From a virus: 64,000 nucleotides of DNA. The notes beneath the pieces were generated by a model that ran no database searches, had not been told where the DNA came from, and saw nothing but the letters and a program-made list of their open reading frames with translations. The stretch is taken from IMG/VR virus record IMGVR_UViG_3300032288_003949, positions 16,926 through 80,925 of that record. The stretch is one strand, 5' to 3'. Shown here piece by piece: positions 7,478-16,600 of this stretch; the stretch's first letter is position 1; each line of letters starts with the position of its first letter. Made by a program: the position numbers and the translations under genes.

Positions 7478-7785
7478 CCACGCTTCAGACAGACACCTTG
7501 CGGGCCATTTCCGCCGATTCCTACGAATGGGATTCGGAGGCGGAGGGGAATGTTGGCGCGTCGAAGGGTCGCGGTTTCATCATTGTGCGGCGGGATGCTC
7601 CTGTTAAGGACATCCTGCTCGCCAATGGCCGTCCAGGAGCCGGATCTCCTGTTCTTGCGGAGGTCTGGCTGGAGGCTCGCGGCGCGATGCGGATCAACTT
7701 CACCGTGACGGAAGATCTGGAGGGCATTGACCCGATTGAGTTCTCTGGCCTGCTGGAGCGGGCCGAGAACGAACTCTGTTCCTAG
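7474..7785 (+). CDS. Hypothetical protein
   Basis: A 103-residue protein from GTG 7474, overlapping the previous stop. It has a beta-rich N-terminal half (GRGFIIVRRDAPVKDILLAN) and strands AEVWLEARGAMRINFTVTED followed by an acidic helix. It ends face to face with the 1781-residue gene on the other strand, overlapping by 4 bases. No family recognised. Confidence 0.7.
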   Translation: MTTLQTDTLRAISADSYEWDSEAEGNVGASKGRGFIIVRRDAPVKDILLANGRPGAGSPVLAEVWLEARGAMRINFTVTEDLEGIDPIEFSGLLERAENELCS

Positions 7786-10700
7786 ACTGCGCGGACCCGT
7801 CCGTTTGCTTTGACCAGACCCAGCTCGCTGGCGGATCCGTGCAGCTTCCAGACGAGTACCCAGCCGCCCGTCATGCTTTTGACCTTGACCCACTTGCTCT
7901 TGTCGCCCTTCACCGTGAAGTCTGCTCCGTCCGGAAGGTCGCCCACCTTTTCATGCTTATACTTTCCGCCGGATCCGTAGGCTGACTTGTAGAAGTTCAG
8001 CTCAATCTTGGGTGCTGCGGCTACTTCTTCGGCTGTGAAGTTCGGGCCAAGTCCAGGTGTTGTCACTGCTTCCGAGGTGGCGGTTGGCGGAGGCTCTGAG
8101 AACTCTCTGGCCACGCCGTCCAGCGTCAGGTCATCTGTCAGCGGAATGTTCTTCGTTTCGCCTGTGGTCATGTCTTTTAGGTAGATCTGTTGGCCTGTGT
8201 TGTTCTTCTGGCCTATAGCAATTACGGAGAAGGTTTTTCCACCTGCTTCAAACTCCACTTCTGCATAGCCTGTCTGAGTGCTGTCCACTACATTCTTCAG
8301 CAGTTCTCCGCCGCTGGGCTCGGTTTCGCTTGCGGTCGGTTCTTCCAGCACTTCGTTTTCCACAAAGACGCTATCTGGAACAGTTTCCCACGAGTGCCAT
8401 GTACTGAAGGAAGTGTCGAATGGGACCATTTCTCCATCGGGTTCAACAAGGTAGCGCCTGAGCTCGCCTTCATAGTCTGCGTCACCGATCATGAATAGCT
8501 CGCCCTTGTAGATGTAATAGGCGTTCGATTCCAAGTTTGTCTTGTCGGCGATGTCGGTCACGGTCATGCCTTGGTTCGGGGTCATGCTGTCCATGATCAT
8601 CGAGGTGGGGGTTTCTGGCACCACTTCCTTCTGCTCCTGATATGGGTGCGGAACGGGCTCTGGTGCGGGCGGGGGGTTCAGCAGTGCGAATGCGTCGACC
8701 GGCGCATCTTGGATTAGCCCTTCGTTGAGGCGTTTACCACGGAGGTCGCCGTTCACCGCATAGTTGCTCACGCCGTCTGTGATGACCGCGTTTGCTCCAC
8801 TCACTTGGACCGACCACAGTTTGCCGGTCTTGTCTTGGAAGATCGTTCCGACAGTCATCTCGCCGATCTTGTCGTGCTTATACTTTCCGCCTGACCCATA
8901 GGCCGACTTGTATGGCTCAATCTCAGCTTGTGGCAGATCGCTGATCTCGTCGGCGACCGTCACCTTCTCTTGAGCGACTTCGTTCTCGTCTAAGAGGTCG
9001 TAGATTATGAGTCCTGTAGGCGGAGGGTTTGCGCCGAATAGCTTTTCGGTTTCTCCAAGCGTGATTTCGGTAATTGGCGCTGCTTCTGGCGCTTCTGAGA
9101 CGAGGATCCGAACCTGGCCTTCGTTATTTTCCTGCACCTTGTAAAACTGCTTTGCGGAGTCGTCGTAGAACACAACGCCCACCTTTAGGTTCTTGGCTGG
9201 TGCGTTTGCCATGATTCCAGCCGCTGCTTTCGCTTCCTCGTTGGTCAGCGTGGGAACTTGGGTCGTCACTGCTTCCGGCTGTTTCCACGCTGTCGCTGCC
9301 AACTTCGTGTCGTAAAAGAACACCTTGTCTTGTTCAGCGAGCTCTTGAAAGGCATTGTCTACGGTCTTGCCTGTGAGCAGATCTCCGAGTGTCTCGTTCT
9401 TCGTCAGTTTGAATTCGTCGACCACCATAGCGTTTTCAGGACTCACGCTACCCTTTCCGACGGGGCCAGATCCTGTGTAGTCTTCTACTGAGACCTGTTC
9501 GATTATCGCTTCGTCAGGGTCTACGGTTTTCACCTGATACAGCACAACCATGCCGTCGGATGCTCGCTTGTGCTGTATCACCGTTCCTTCTTTGAGCTCA
9601 GCTGCTGGAACCTTTAGGAGCACATCTCCCACTTGCTCCGCTACTTCTTGGGAGATCAGTTTGCCTGCGGTTTCCGCTTTGGTAACCGGCATGTCGCTCG
9701 GCGGAGGCGGCTCTGTGTTTACTGGCGCTCCTGATTTATGGTCTGCTTCTCCAGGAGTTCCGCCCTGCGGTTTCAGAACGGCTACCTTCTTGGTCTTCGG
9801 CGAGCTTCCCTTCTTGCCGTTGTCCATATTCTGCCATTCGATCTTGTTGCCGTCCTTGCCAATCACCTTGTAGGGGCGGACGGTCTTGCCGGATCCGCCG
9901 TGGAACATCTCGCCGATGCTCAGGTTCTGCAGCGTAGTTTCCCCGCTCGGCAGCCACGCTGAGGGGTCGAACAGGTCTTTCAGCGCTGGGTCATCCGGCG
10001 CGAGCTGGACAACGGTGCCGCCTGCGGGCTTGACAGAGACGATTCCATCCTTCTTCACGCTGGTAATCGTGTGCTTCTTGCCTTGGTAGGCGAGCGTCAT
10101 CCCCTTTGCGGGCTGCAGGGTTTGACCTGCCACATAGCCCGTAGCTGGGACCAGTCGCGTGGTGGCGAAGTCAGCATTTATCGTGCCTTGGATGCCTGTT
10201 TCCAGATCGCGAACCGTAAGCCTGTCATCAGAGATGCTCATGCTCGCTGGGACTTGGCTAAGTTCGTATGGTGTTCCATCGACCTTGAACTTGTCGCCGA
10301 CTTGCATGTTTCTGATCAGGATCGGATCCTCTGCCGCGAACTGCCAAGCTGCTGGATCCCAGTCTGTCTCATCCTTTAGCGGCTTGACATTTCCCTTCAG
10401 GAAGTAGTAGGTGTTGGCCCCGTCGCCTTCGAAGGCATAGCTGTCGCCGTCGAACATGAGCTTGCCGTCGCTGCCCTTGACGATCTTGTGGTAGCGCAGG
10501 CCAAAGTTGTTGGTCTTATCTGGCCCGATCCAGTAGAGAGTTCCCTTCATTCCAATCATGAAGTCTCCCGCCTTGACACCGGCTTCGGCAGCGACTCGCG
10601 GTTCTGGTCGACCCTTTTCGTCTACATGTTTGAACGGAAGGTCACCGTGTTTCGCTTTCAGTTGCTCCGGCGTGTATGGCTCTCCCTTAATCTCAGGAAT

Positions 10701-13127
10701 GTCTTTGTAGTCGGCGAAGGCTTCAAGGGCTGCCGGTGGCGGCGGCTTCAGGCTCTTTTGAGACATGATGATCTCTGGCGGGATAACGATTGGCAGGTCT
10801 GCGCCCTTGTCGATGTGTTCGCGCAGTCGTTCTAGCCATGCGCCAGCGCGGGGCTGCTTACTCTCCACCTGCAAGAACTTTCGTGCCTTTATGCTGAGCT
10901 CTGGGAACCGAAAGACCATCGACCGCTTGGGATCGACCTTTACCTGCGGAACGATGGCGATCTCCCTTTCCGACCCGAACATCCCAAGCCAGTTATTGAC
11001 CGTCGTTGCCAGAACGATGTGGCGAATTGACAGGGCTGTCGCCACGATGGTGTTTCCGAAGCCGAGAGAAGCATCGATGTTGAACGACTGGCTAAGGCCG
11101 GAGAAGAGCCATCGATCCTTGAACAGCTTTTTCCACCACGCCACATTGTCGTTCGATCCGTGGAAGACCGTCAAGCTCGGCGAGCGGGTGCGGTTGTAAA
11201 GATCCCATGCGTAGAGATCTCGGAGCCGTCCTTGGAGATCCATGCCTTTAGAGCGTTGCTCAAGTGCGCTCTTGCCACTCTCCCCCGTGCCGGAGAAGCT
11301 CGCAAGGGAAAGGGTTCCACCCGATGAGCCCCCGTATTGGCTGTTGTGGGCTTGCTTAACCATGTTGACGATCTCGCTGTCGAAGTCAGCTTCGATTTCC
11401 TTGACCATCTGCTTTATCGGCGCTCCACTCTTCCACTTCCCGAAGCGCTGCATCACATCGATGTAGTGCATCTGCTCAATGAGCCCGAACTGTTCCCATT
11501 GGTCTTCGCTTAGATTGGAGTCCTTGGGCAGCGCCAGCGTGGGATCGTGGGTGCTGGATTCGACATAGGGCTCCACCATGCGGACATTGCTCGTTTCGTG
11601 CATGGTCTGCTTCCCGCCTGCGACGAGCTTCTTGGGCTTTGCGGGTTTCACGCCGCCAAGTTCGGTCGGTTTGCCAGGGGTGTCTTTCGGGTCGATTACT
11701 CGGACTTCGACCTTCTTCTTGTCGCCGCTTGCTTCGTCCAGCACGACTTTGCCCTGCAGGATGTGAGCTACTTCCCATTCCTGTCCATCAAGTGTGAGCA
11801 GGTCGCCGACCCTTACTTTCTGCCCCGCTTTGCCCGTCATGGTGCTGGGGTAGATCGGGTGCTCTGCGTCTTCGGTAGCTGTCCAGCCGCCAGCAGGCGA
11901 CGCCATTCCGGATGGCATGTCCTCCAGCTCAATCGTGCCAATCTGTTGCTCTAACTTATCGATGAATAGAGGCAGGATCGATTCGATGCCTTCGTTATGT
12001 GTAACTGGGATATTGAAGCTCATGAGCTTTCCCCAGTCCCGCCATCTGCTTACGGGATTTTGAAAGTAGTCACGAATTTCTTCAGCCGTTGCTTTCAGTG
12101 TTATCGATTTAGCGGCTGGACTTGTCTGGAGGAACTCGCGCTCCTTGGCAATCAGTTTCAGAAGCGATTGCCTTAGACCCTCCGGACCGTCGTAACCCTC
12201 CGCTTCTATGTACTGCATAAGAACTGGAAACTTTTGGGCTTCCGTAAAATCTAGGCTCTCCACGAGCTTCATCGTGGCTGTCGCGGTAGCGGCTTCATCA
12301 ACATAGAGCTCCAGTTCAAGATCGCGCCGCTCTAGTGTGCCGGTAGCCACCTGAGAGTCTTTATGAAACCAGACTTCCTCCTCGTTTTGCCGATCTGTTT
12401 GCGTAATTAGCGTTAGGGGCTTTCCATAGCCATCTGAGTCCACTCCAATTTCAACAAAGCTCAGGGCGACTATGGGGCTCTCGCTCCAGCTACGAATCGT
12501 TTCTGCGTCTGGTGGCGGCGTTCCGACGGGTTGCCCGCGAAACAAAGTCGGGCTGGGTGCTTTTTGCCGCTGAAGTTCGAAGTAGAGAGCGGCGGCTGTG
12601 CTGTGGGGGTCAAGGCTAGGGTCTATGGCCTCGCCCGCCCTTGCCGTTCCAAAGAAGAAGTGTTCTCCCTCATCCGCAAGCACCCAGTGCGCCAAGCCAG
12701 CTATGACACGAGCTTCATGTAGCTCGTCGGGCGTATAGGCTTTTGCCGCTGGTGATGCCATTGCCTTTTGCATTTCTTGGCGTATGGTCGTCCGTCTAGA
12801 GTTGCGACGGGCGGCATCTTCCTTCGTCATGGCGGGGGTTGCCACACTTCTGGGTAGGCCGCTGGGTGAAGCCATAGGCCCAAGCGGAGCTGGGGATGCC
12901 ATGCCGCGTGGTCTGTCTGGGGTTTCGATGAACCTGCCGCGTCGGTTGCGCGGGTGCAGCATGGGATCGAAGTCGGCGGTGAACAGGCTCCTGATCACCC
13001 GTCCAGCGCGGTTCAGAACGCGACCTTCTTGCAGGTCTATTTCTTCTTGCTCAGTAGCGAGCAGACCAGTAGGGTCATCTGGTCGCAGGTCTTCCGGCGG
13101 CGTAGTGGGTTCTAGACGGATCGGCAC
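7782..13127 (-). CDS. Giant virion-type polyprotein: two ADP-ribosyltransferase-like domains plus small beta-barrel repeats
   Basis: A 1781-residue protein. The N-terminus carries SLFTADFDPMLHPRNRRGRF, then MASP motifs near residues 76, 85 and 123. A first ADP-ribosyltransferase (ART)-like domain has LFRGQ (~195), IRSWSESPIVALSF (~211) and NEEEVWF (~248), i.e. Arg, Ser and ExE motifs. A fourth MASP motif (~408) precedes a small SH3-like barrel. A second ART-like domain has TVFHGS (~653, His replacing Arg), FSGLSQSF and GSEREIAI (~720, ExE). From ~850 to the end runs a chain of short beta-barrel repeats, each around a V/K-GD/GT-x-F/I turn, including two copies of YKSAYGSGGKYKH (~1406 and ~1712). 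ARTs transfer ADP-ribose from NAD to proteins; T4 Alt is a capsid-packaged example. By position beside the MuF protein I infer a virion-packaged protein. Upstream are two small genes and the 2659-residue protein, all on the same strand. Confidence 0.75.
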   Translation of the reverse strand: MPIRLEPTTPPEDLRPDDPTGLLATEQEEIDLQEGRVLNRAGRVIRSLFTADFDPMLHPRNRRGRFIETPDRPRGMASPAPLGPMASPSGLPRSVATPAMTKEDAARRNSRRTTIRQEMQKAMASPAAKAYTPDELHEARVIAGLAHWVLADEGEHFFFGTARAGEAIDPSLDPHSTAAALYFELQRQKAPSPTLFRGQPVGTPPPDAETIRSWSESPIVALSFVEIGVDSDGYGKPLTLITQTDRQNEEEVWFHKDSQVATGTLERRDLELELYVDEAATATATMKLVESLDFTEAQKFPVLMQYIEAEGYDGPEGLRQSLLKLIAKEREFLQTSPAAKSITLKATAEEIRDYFQNPVSRWRDWGKLMSFNIPVTHNEGIESILPLFIDKLEQQIGTIELEDMPSGMASPAGGWTATEDAEHPIYPSTMTGKAGQKVRVGDLLTLDGQEWEVAHILQGKVVLDEASGDKKKVEVRVIDPKDTPGKPTELGGVKPAKPKKLVAGGKQTMHETSNVRMVEPYVESSTHDPTLALPKDSNLSEDQWEQFGLIEQMHYIDVMQRFGKWKSGAPIKQMVKEIEADFDSEIVNMVKQAHNSQYGGSSGGTLSLASFSGTGESGKSALEQRSKGMDLQGRLRDLYAWDLYNRTRSPSLTVFHGSNDNVAWWKKLFKDRWLFSGLSQSFNIDASLGFGNTIVATALSIRHIVLATTVNNWLGMFGSEREIAIVPQVKVDPKRSMVFRFPELSIKARKFLQVESKQPRAGAWLERLREHIDKGADLPIVIPPEIIMSQKSLKPPPPAALEAFADYKDIPEIKGEPYTPEQLKAKHGDLPFKHVDEKGRPEPRVAAEAGVKAGDFMIGMKGTLYWIGPDKTNNFGLRYHKIVKGSDGKLMFDGDSYAFEGDGANTYYFLKGNVKPLKDETDWDPAAWQFAAEDPILIRNMQVGDKFKVDGTPYELSQVPASMSISDDRLTVRDLETGIQGTINADFATTRLVPATGYVAGQTLQPAKGMTLAYQGKKHTITSVKKDGIVSVKPAGGTVVQLAPDDPALKDLFDPSAWLPSGETTLQNLSIGEMFHGGSGKTVRPYKVIGKDGNKIEWQNMDNGKKGSSPKTKKVAVLKPQGGTPGEADHKSGAPVNTEPPPPSDMPVTKAETAGKLISQEVAEQVGDVLLKVPAAELKEGTVIQHKRASDGMVVLYQVKTVDPDEAIIEQVSVEDYTGSGPVGKGSVSPENAMVVDEFKLTKNETLGDLLTGKTVDNAFQELAEQDKVFFYDTKLAATAWKQPEAVTTQVPTLTNEEAKAAAGIMANAPAKNLKVGVVFYDDSAKQFYKVQENNEGQVRILVSEAPEAAPITEITLGETEKLFGANPPPTGLIIYDLLDENEVAQEKVTVADEISDLPQAEIEPYKSAYGSGGKYKHDKIGEMTVGTIFQDKTGKLWSVQVSGANAVITDGVSNYAVNGDLRGKRLNEGLIQDAPVDAFALLNPPPAPEPVPHPYQEQKEVVPETPTSMIMDSMTPNQGMTVTDIADKTNLESNAYYIYKGELFMIGDADYEGELRRYLVEPDGEMVPFDTSFSTWHSWETVPDSVFVENEVLEEPTASETEPSGGELLKNVVDSTQTGYAEVEFEAGGKTFSVIAIGQKNNTGQQIYLKDMTTGETKNIPLTDDLTLDGVAREFSEPPPTATSEAVTTPGLGPNFTAEEVAAAPKIELNFYKSAYGSGGKYKHEKVGDLPDGADFTVKGDKSKWVKVKSMTGGWVLVWKLHGSASELGLVKANGRVRAV
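7955..8912. repeat. Internal duplication in the 1781-residue gene
   Basis: Two near-identical blocks of about 36 bases, at roughly 7957-7992 and 8877-8912, both contain GCTTATACTTTCCGCC and encode YKSAYGSGGKYKH. Each begins a beta-barrel repeat unit, so the C-terminal array grew by segmental duplication. Confidence 0.65.
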
Positions 13128-13147
13128 AGATCCATTGTAATGCCGGT

Positions 13148-13372
13148 TCAGCGCATCGTTCGAAGGAAGTGAGCGTGTGCCAATTCGTTAGCTGGCACCC
13201 TTCCGCAGACTCCCTTGAAGGCCTTCTCTAGCTCGCTGCGCGTGTTAGCGCCCTGTCGCTGCTGGTGCTGGTAATAGCGCTTCCACTTCCCGCGCACCAC
13301 GATATGGCGGGTTGCCCGCTTCTGCTGGTGCTTTGTCAGCGCCCGCTGCCCGCGCTTGCGTAGGATGCTCAC
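13148..13372 (-). CDS. Small basic protein
   Basis: A 74-residue, strongly basic protein (MSILRKRGQRALTKHQQKRA, GKWKRYYQHQQRQGA) ending HAHFLRTMR. Its ATG overlaps the stop of the preceding gene. The charge suggests nucleic-acid or capsid-interior binding, but no family is recognised. Confidence 0.6.
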   Translation of the reverse strand: MSILRKRGQRALTKHQQKRATRHIVVRGKWKRYYQHQQRQGANTRSELEKAFKGVCGRVPANELAHAHFLRTMR

Positions 13373-13608
13373 TCTGGACCGTCCATCAGGCCAGCGTAGA
13401 GACTGTCAAACCAAGCTCGCTGCCATTGCAGGATCATCTTGTCGGCCAGCCGCTCTCCGAACTCCTGTGCCAGATAGTCATGAAACTGGGCTGCCATCAT
13501 CGCCCACTGTTTCAGCGATTCTGCGTGTGCGTCGAACCTGCTCTGCGAGAACGCAAGCTCGTCGGCGAGATCGTCTGGGAGCTTCGGCGGTTCGGGCATC
13601 TCGTCCAT
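13369..13608 (-). CDS. Small hypothetical protein between giant virion genes
   Basis: A 79-residue helical protein (MDEMPEPPKLPDDLADELAF ... HDYLAQEFGERLADKMILQW). It follows the MuF polyprotein by 10 bases and overlaps the next start. The Pro/acidic start followed by helices is compatible with a head-assembly or chaperone role, but this is a guess. Confidence 0.6.
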   Translation of the reverse strand: MDEMPEPPKLPDDLADELAFSQSRFDAHAESLKQWAMMAAQFHDYLAQEFGERLADKMILQWQRAWFDSLYAGLMDGPE

Positions 13609-13617
13609 ACAGAAAGA

Positions 13618-16600
13618 CTAGCGCGGGACGGAGACGGCTTGGAGTATGACCGCTCCGTTTTCCTGCAGCACAGCTTGTATCTGGAGTTTCGTGTTTCGCC
13701 CCATCAGCAGAGCACCATCTGGCGCGTCCAAGCCTTCGGCTGCAGGCATCACCACGCTGGATCCAGCTGGTATCTGGACCTTGACCGCCACAACTCCTGG
13801 AGTCGGGGCGAAGTCGGTTTGCAGCGGCAGGTAGGACTTATCGGCCATCCACTCGCCTTCCAAGTCTTCGGGATTCTCTAGCGGTTCTGGCAGGACTGCC
13901 CATGCCGTCATGTCTTCGTCGGTCTTCGACATGGGACTACGGAAAAGCTCGTCTAGCGTTGCGATGGTGTCAGCTATTTCTTCTGTTGCTTCTTCTTTCG
14001 GGGCTCCTGAGCGGAGATGATCGTCGATTGCCGTTCGGTCGTCTCCTAGGTAGGCTTCCATAGCAAGGTCTTCTTCCGGTAGTGATGGGAACTCACGCTG
14101 TTCGAAGTAGTCGGTGATCTCGTCGCCCTGCAGCGGTTCTGGTATGCCTTCTTCGCCACGCGAGAAGCGCTCTAGCCATGCCACACGCTCTTTCAGGCTG
14201 GTGCGGATCCGCTCGCGCATCGCTTCGTCCTTGAATGGCGCTGCGTCCACGAGTTCGTCAATTCGTTCTGGCGTAAGGCGTAGTGCCGCGTCTTTTGCTC
14301 CGGCTTGCATGCCAGCTTCGGTGATTTCCATGCGGCCATTGGCCTGACCGCGCCCGCTTTGCATCGTCCAGAGCTCTGTCGGGACCGATCCGAAGCTCTT
14401 GCGCTCGCCTTGGGCGCGGAACTCCAGGGTTCCGCCTTGGTCTAGGCGGACAGGCTGGTCGCCGTTCCACAGGATGTTGTCTTGTGTCAGACCGATGACA
14501 TCCCAGTTAGCCAGCAGCGCATCTGCCACGAATCCTTCTGCCAGATCTGCGTTGGGTTCGCTCCAGCGCCTTTGTTCACCGTCTACCAGCGGGTAGGTGA
14601 CGGCGATCTGGTCGCCATATGTCGGATGGCGGCTGATTCCTACTCCTGCGTTAGAGACTGTGACTCCCAGATCCCTATAGATGGCGTTTGCCAACAGTTC
14701 GGTTGCTACGCGGTCTGAGTCGCCGCGATATGCCTTGACGAGCCACTTGTTGCCGTCAGGATCCTCTGCGATCCGTGCGTCGTTGGATCCACCTGCGCCC
14801 TTTATGTCCTGAAGTTCGACATCCGTGTATTCGGGTATGCCTTCGACTGGCTCTGGTGGAGCTTCCAGCATTGAGCGACCTAGGTCGTCTTCTTTGCCCT
14901 TGTTGCCCTTGAGCAGGTTGAAGATGTTAGGCGAAGCCATAGGCGAAGCCATCTCTACTGGCGAAGCCATGCTGCCAGTTCCGAGCAGCCTTTGTGCTCG
15001 TTGCACCATTTCATCGACCCGCTGATTCCAGACTTCGCGGGAGGGGCTATCTACTGGGATGATGTTTTTGAGTTCGTCATGGAAATCTGTATCTGTCGCG
15101 ATGCGAGTTACCGCTTCTCGTTGACTATCGCTGAGGGTGGCAGGAAGCGACTGCACAAGGGTCGCTCCCGTTCCGTCTGTGTAACCAAGCTCGCGCTCGC
15201 GGATTTTTTCGTATCTTTCGCCTGAACCAAAGCTTAGATCGTGATCGATGGCGTAGAAAACGGTATTGGGAATAGTTTCGTACTGTTTGTGCACGAGCAG
15301 GTTACCCATGTGCCGATCTGTATTGCCAATGATGTCGTCAAGAATAGCGAGATTTTGGAACGCTGGCGAGTTCCGTGTTTCGTCTTCTTGCAAGTCAAGC
15401 ACTCCGCTGCCCGCCACGGTTGGCAGTCTTTCCCCGTTTACCTTCAGTTCTTGTTGGATTAGTTCTGGGATCCGCACTTGGTCAAGCGATATTTCCCGCT
15501 CTTGCTGCCCCTCCAGGCTTCTGAAGGTGGCAAGGTTGTTGTCCCAGTCAATTTCCTGTAGGTAGCCGCGCTCGCCACCCACATCTACCACCACATTGCG
15601 AGTTCTTGGGTTCGTCGGGTTATCTGCCAACCGCTGCTGATTGCCTTCATCTACCTTCTTTAGTGCCGCAAGTGACTCTTCGTTGCCGACGAGACGGGTT
15701 GCGACACTTGCCACTGGCACTCCAAGGATATCTGCGACCTTTTCGGCGGCTAGGTTGGGGGCTTCATCATGGCCGTCAACTGTAATTTTCGCGTTAGGTG
15801 ATCCCCAGTCGCGGTTGTTGTAGAAGGGTCTAACCAAGACATCCGTGTCACCAACTTTCGCTGCTGTGACGGAAGCGACATCGTAAAAACTTCCCGACTG
15901 ATATTGCACGGCGATGTCGACGACTCGGTCGGTCAGTTCTTGCTCTGAAATGTTCATCTTTGGCGTTTGGTTCGGTGACTTCATGCTTTCGACCGCTTGC
16001 TTAAACTTCGTGCGCTCTCGCCGGTAGACCGGCGAAGCCATCGCCTGCTCAAACCTTGCCTTATCAGCTGCTAGGACATCGTCCATCACGCCTGCTTCTT
16101 CTTGGATCTTTCGAATCATGCGGTCGCGATAGCCAGGTTTTCCGCGTTCCTCGGCGGACACTTCGATGACGATGCGCTGCTCATCGATTGAGTCGGGGCT
16201 AAGGATGATTTCTTTTTCCATCAAAGCAATGCTGCGGGTGGTGGGGTTCATCGGTGACTTCTCTTTGTCCATCGCTTCCACGCGCTTGGCCACATCTATC
16301 CCCTTGCCGTTCTGTGTCACATAGACCGTGACCGTAGCGGATCCGTCTGAGTAACCGTGCGTTCCAAAGTGCAGCCCTTGACCTGGATCTGCCGACCATC
16401 CGCGATATCCAGACTCACTTGGCGCTGGCAAGAAGCGGCTCTGGCCCCTGAAAAGAACCTGTCCATCAAAGCTCTCTCCGTTATTTTCGATCTCCCATGC
16501 GAGCGCATCAAGTGCGTCCTGATACTCCGGCTTGGCCTTGGCGCTGCCTACCCAAGCCTGAATACCCGTGTCGACCAGCTCATCGTGTTTCTGCGCGGGT

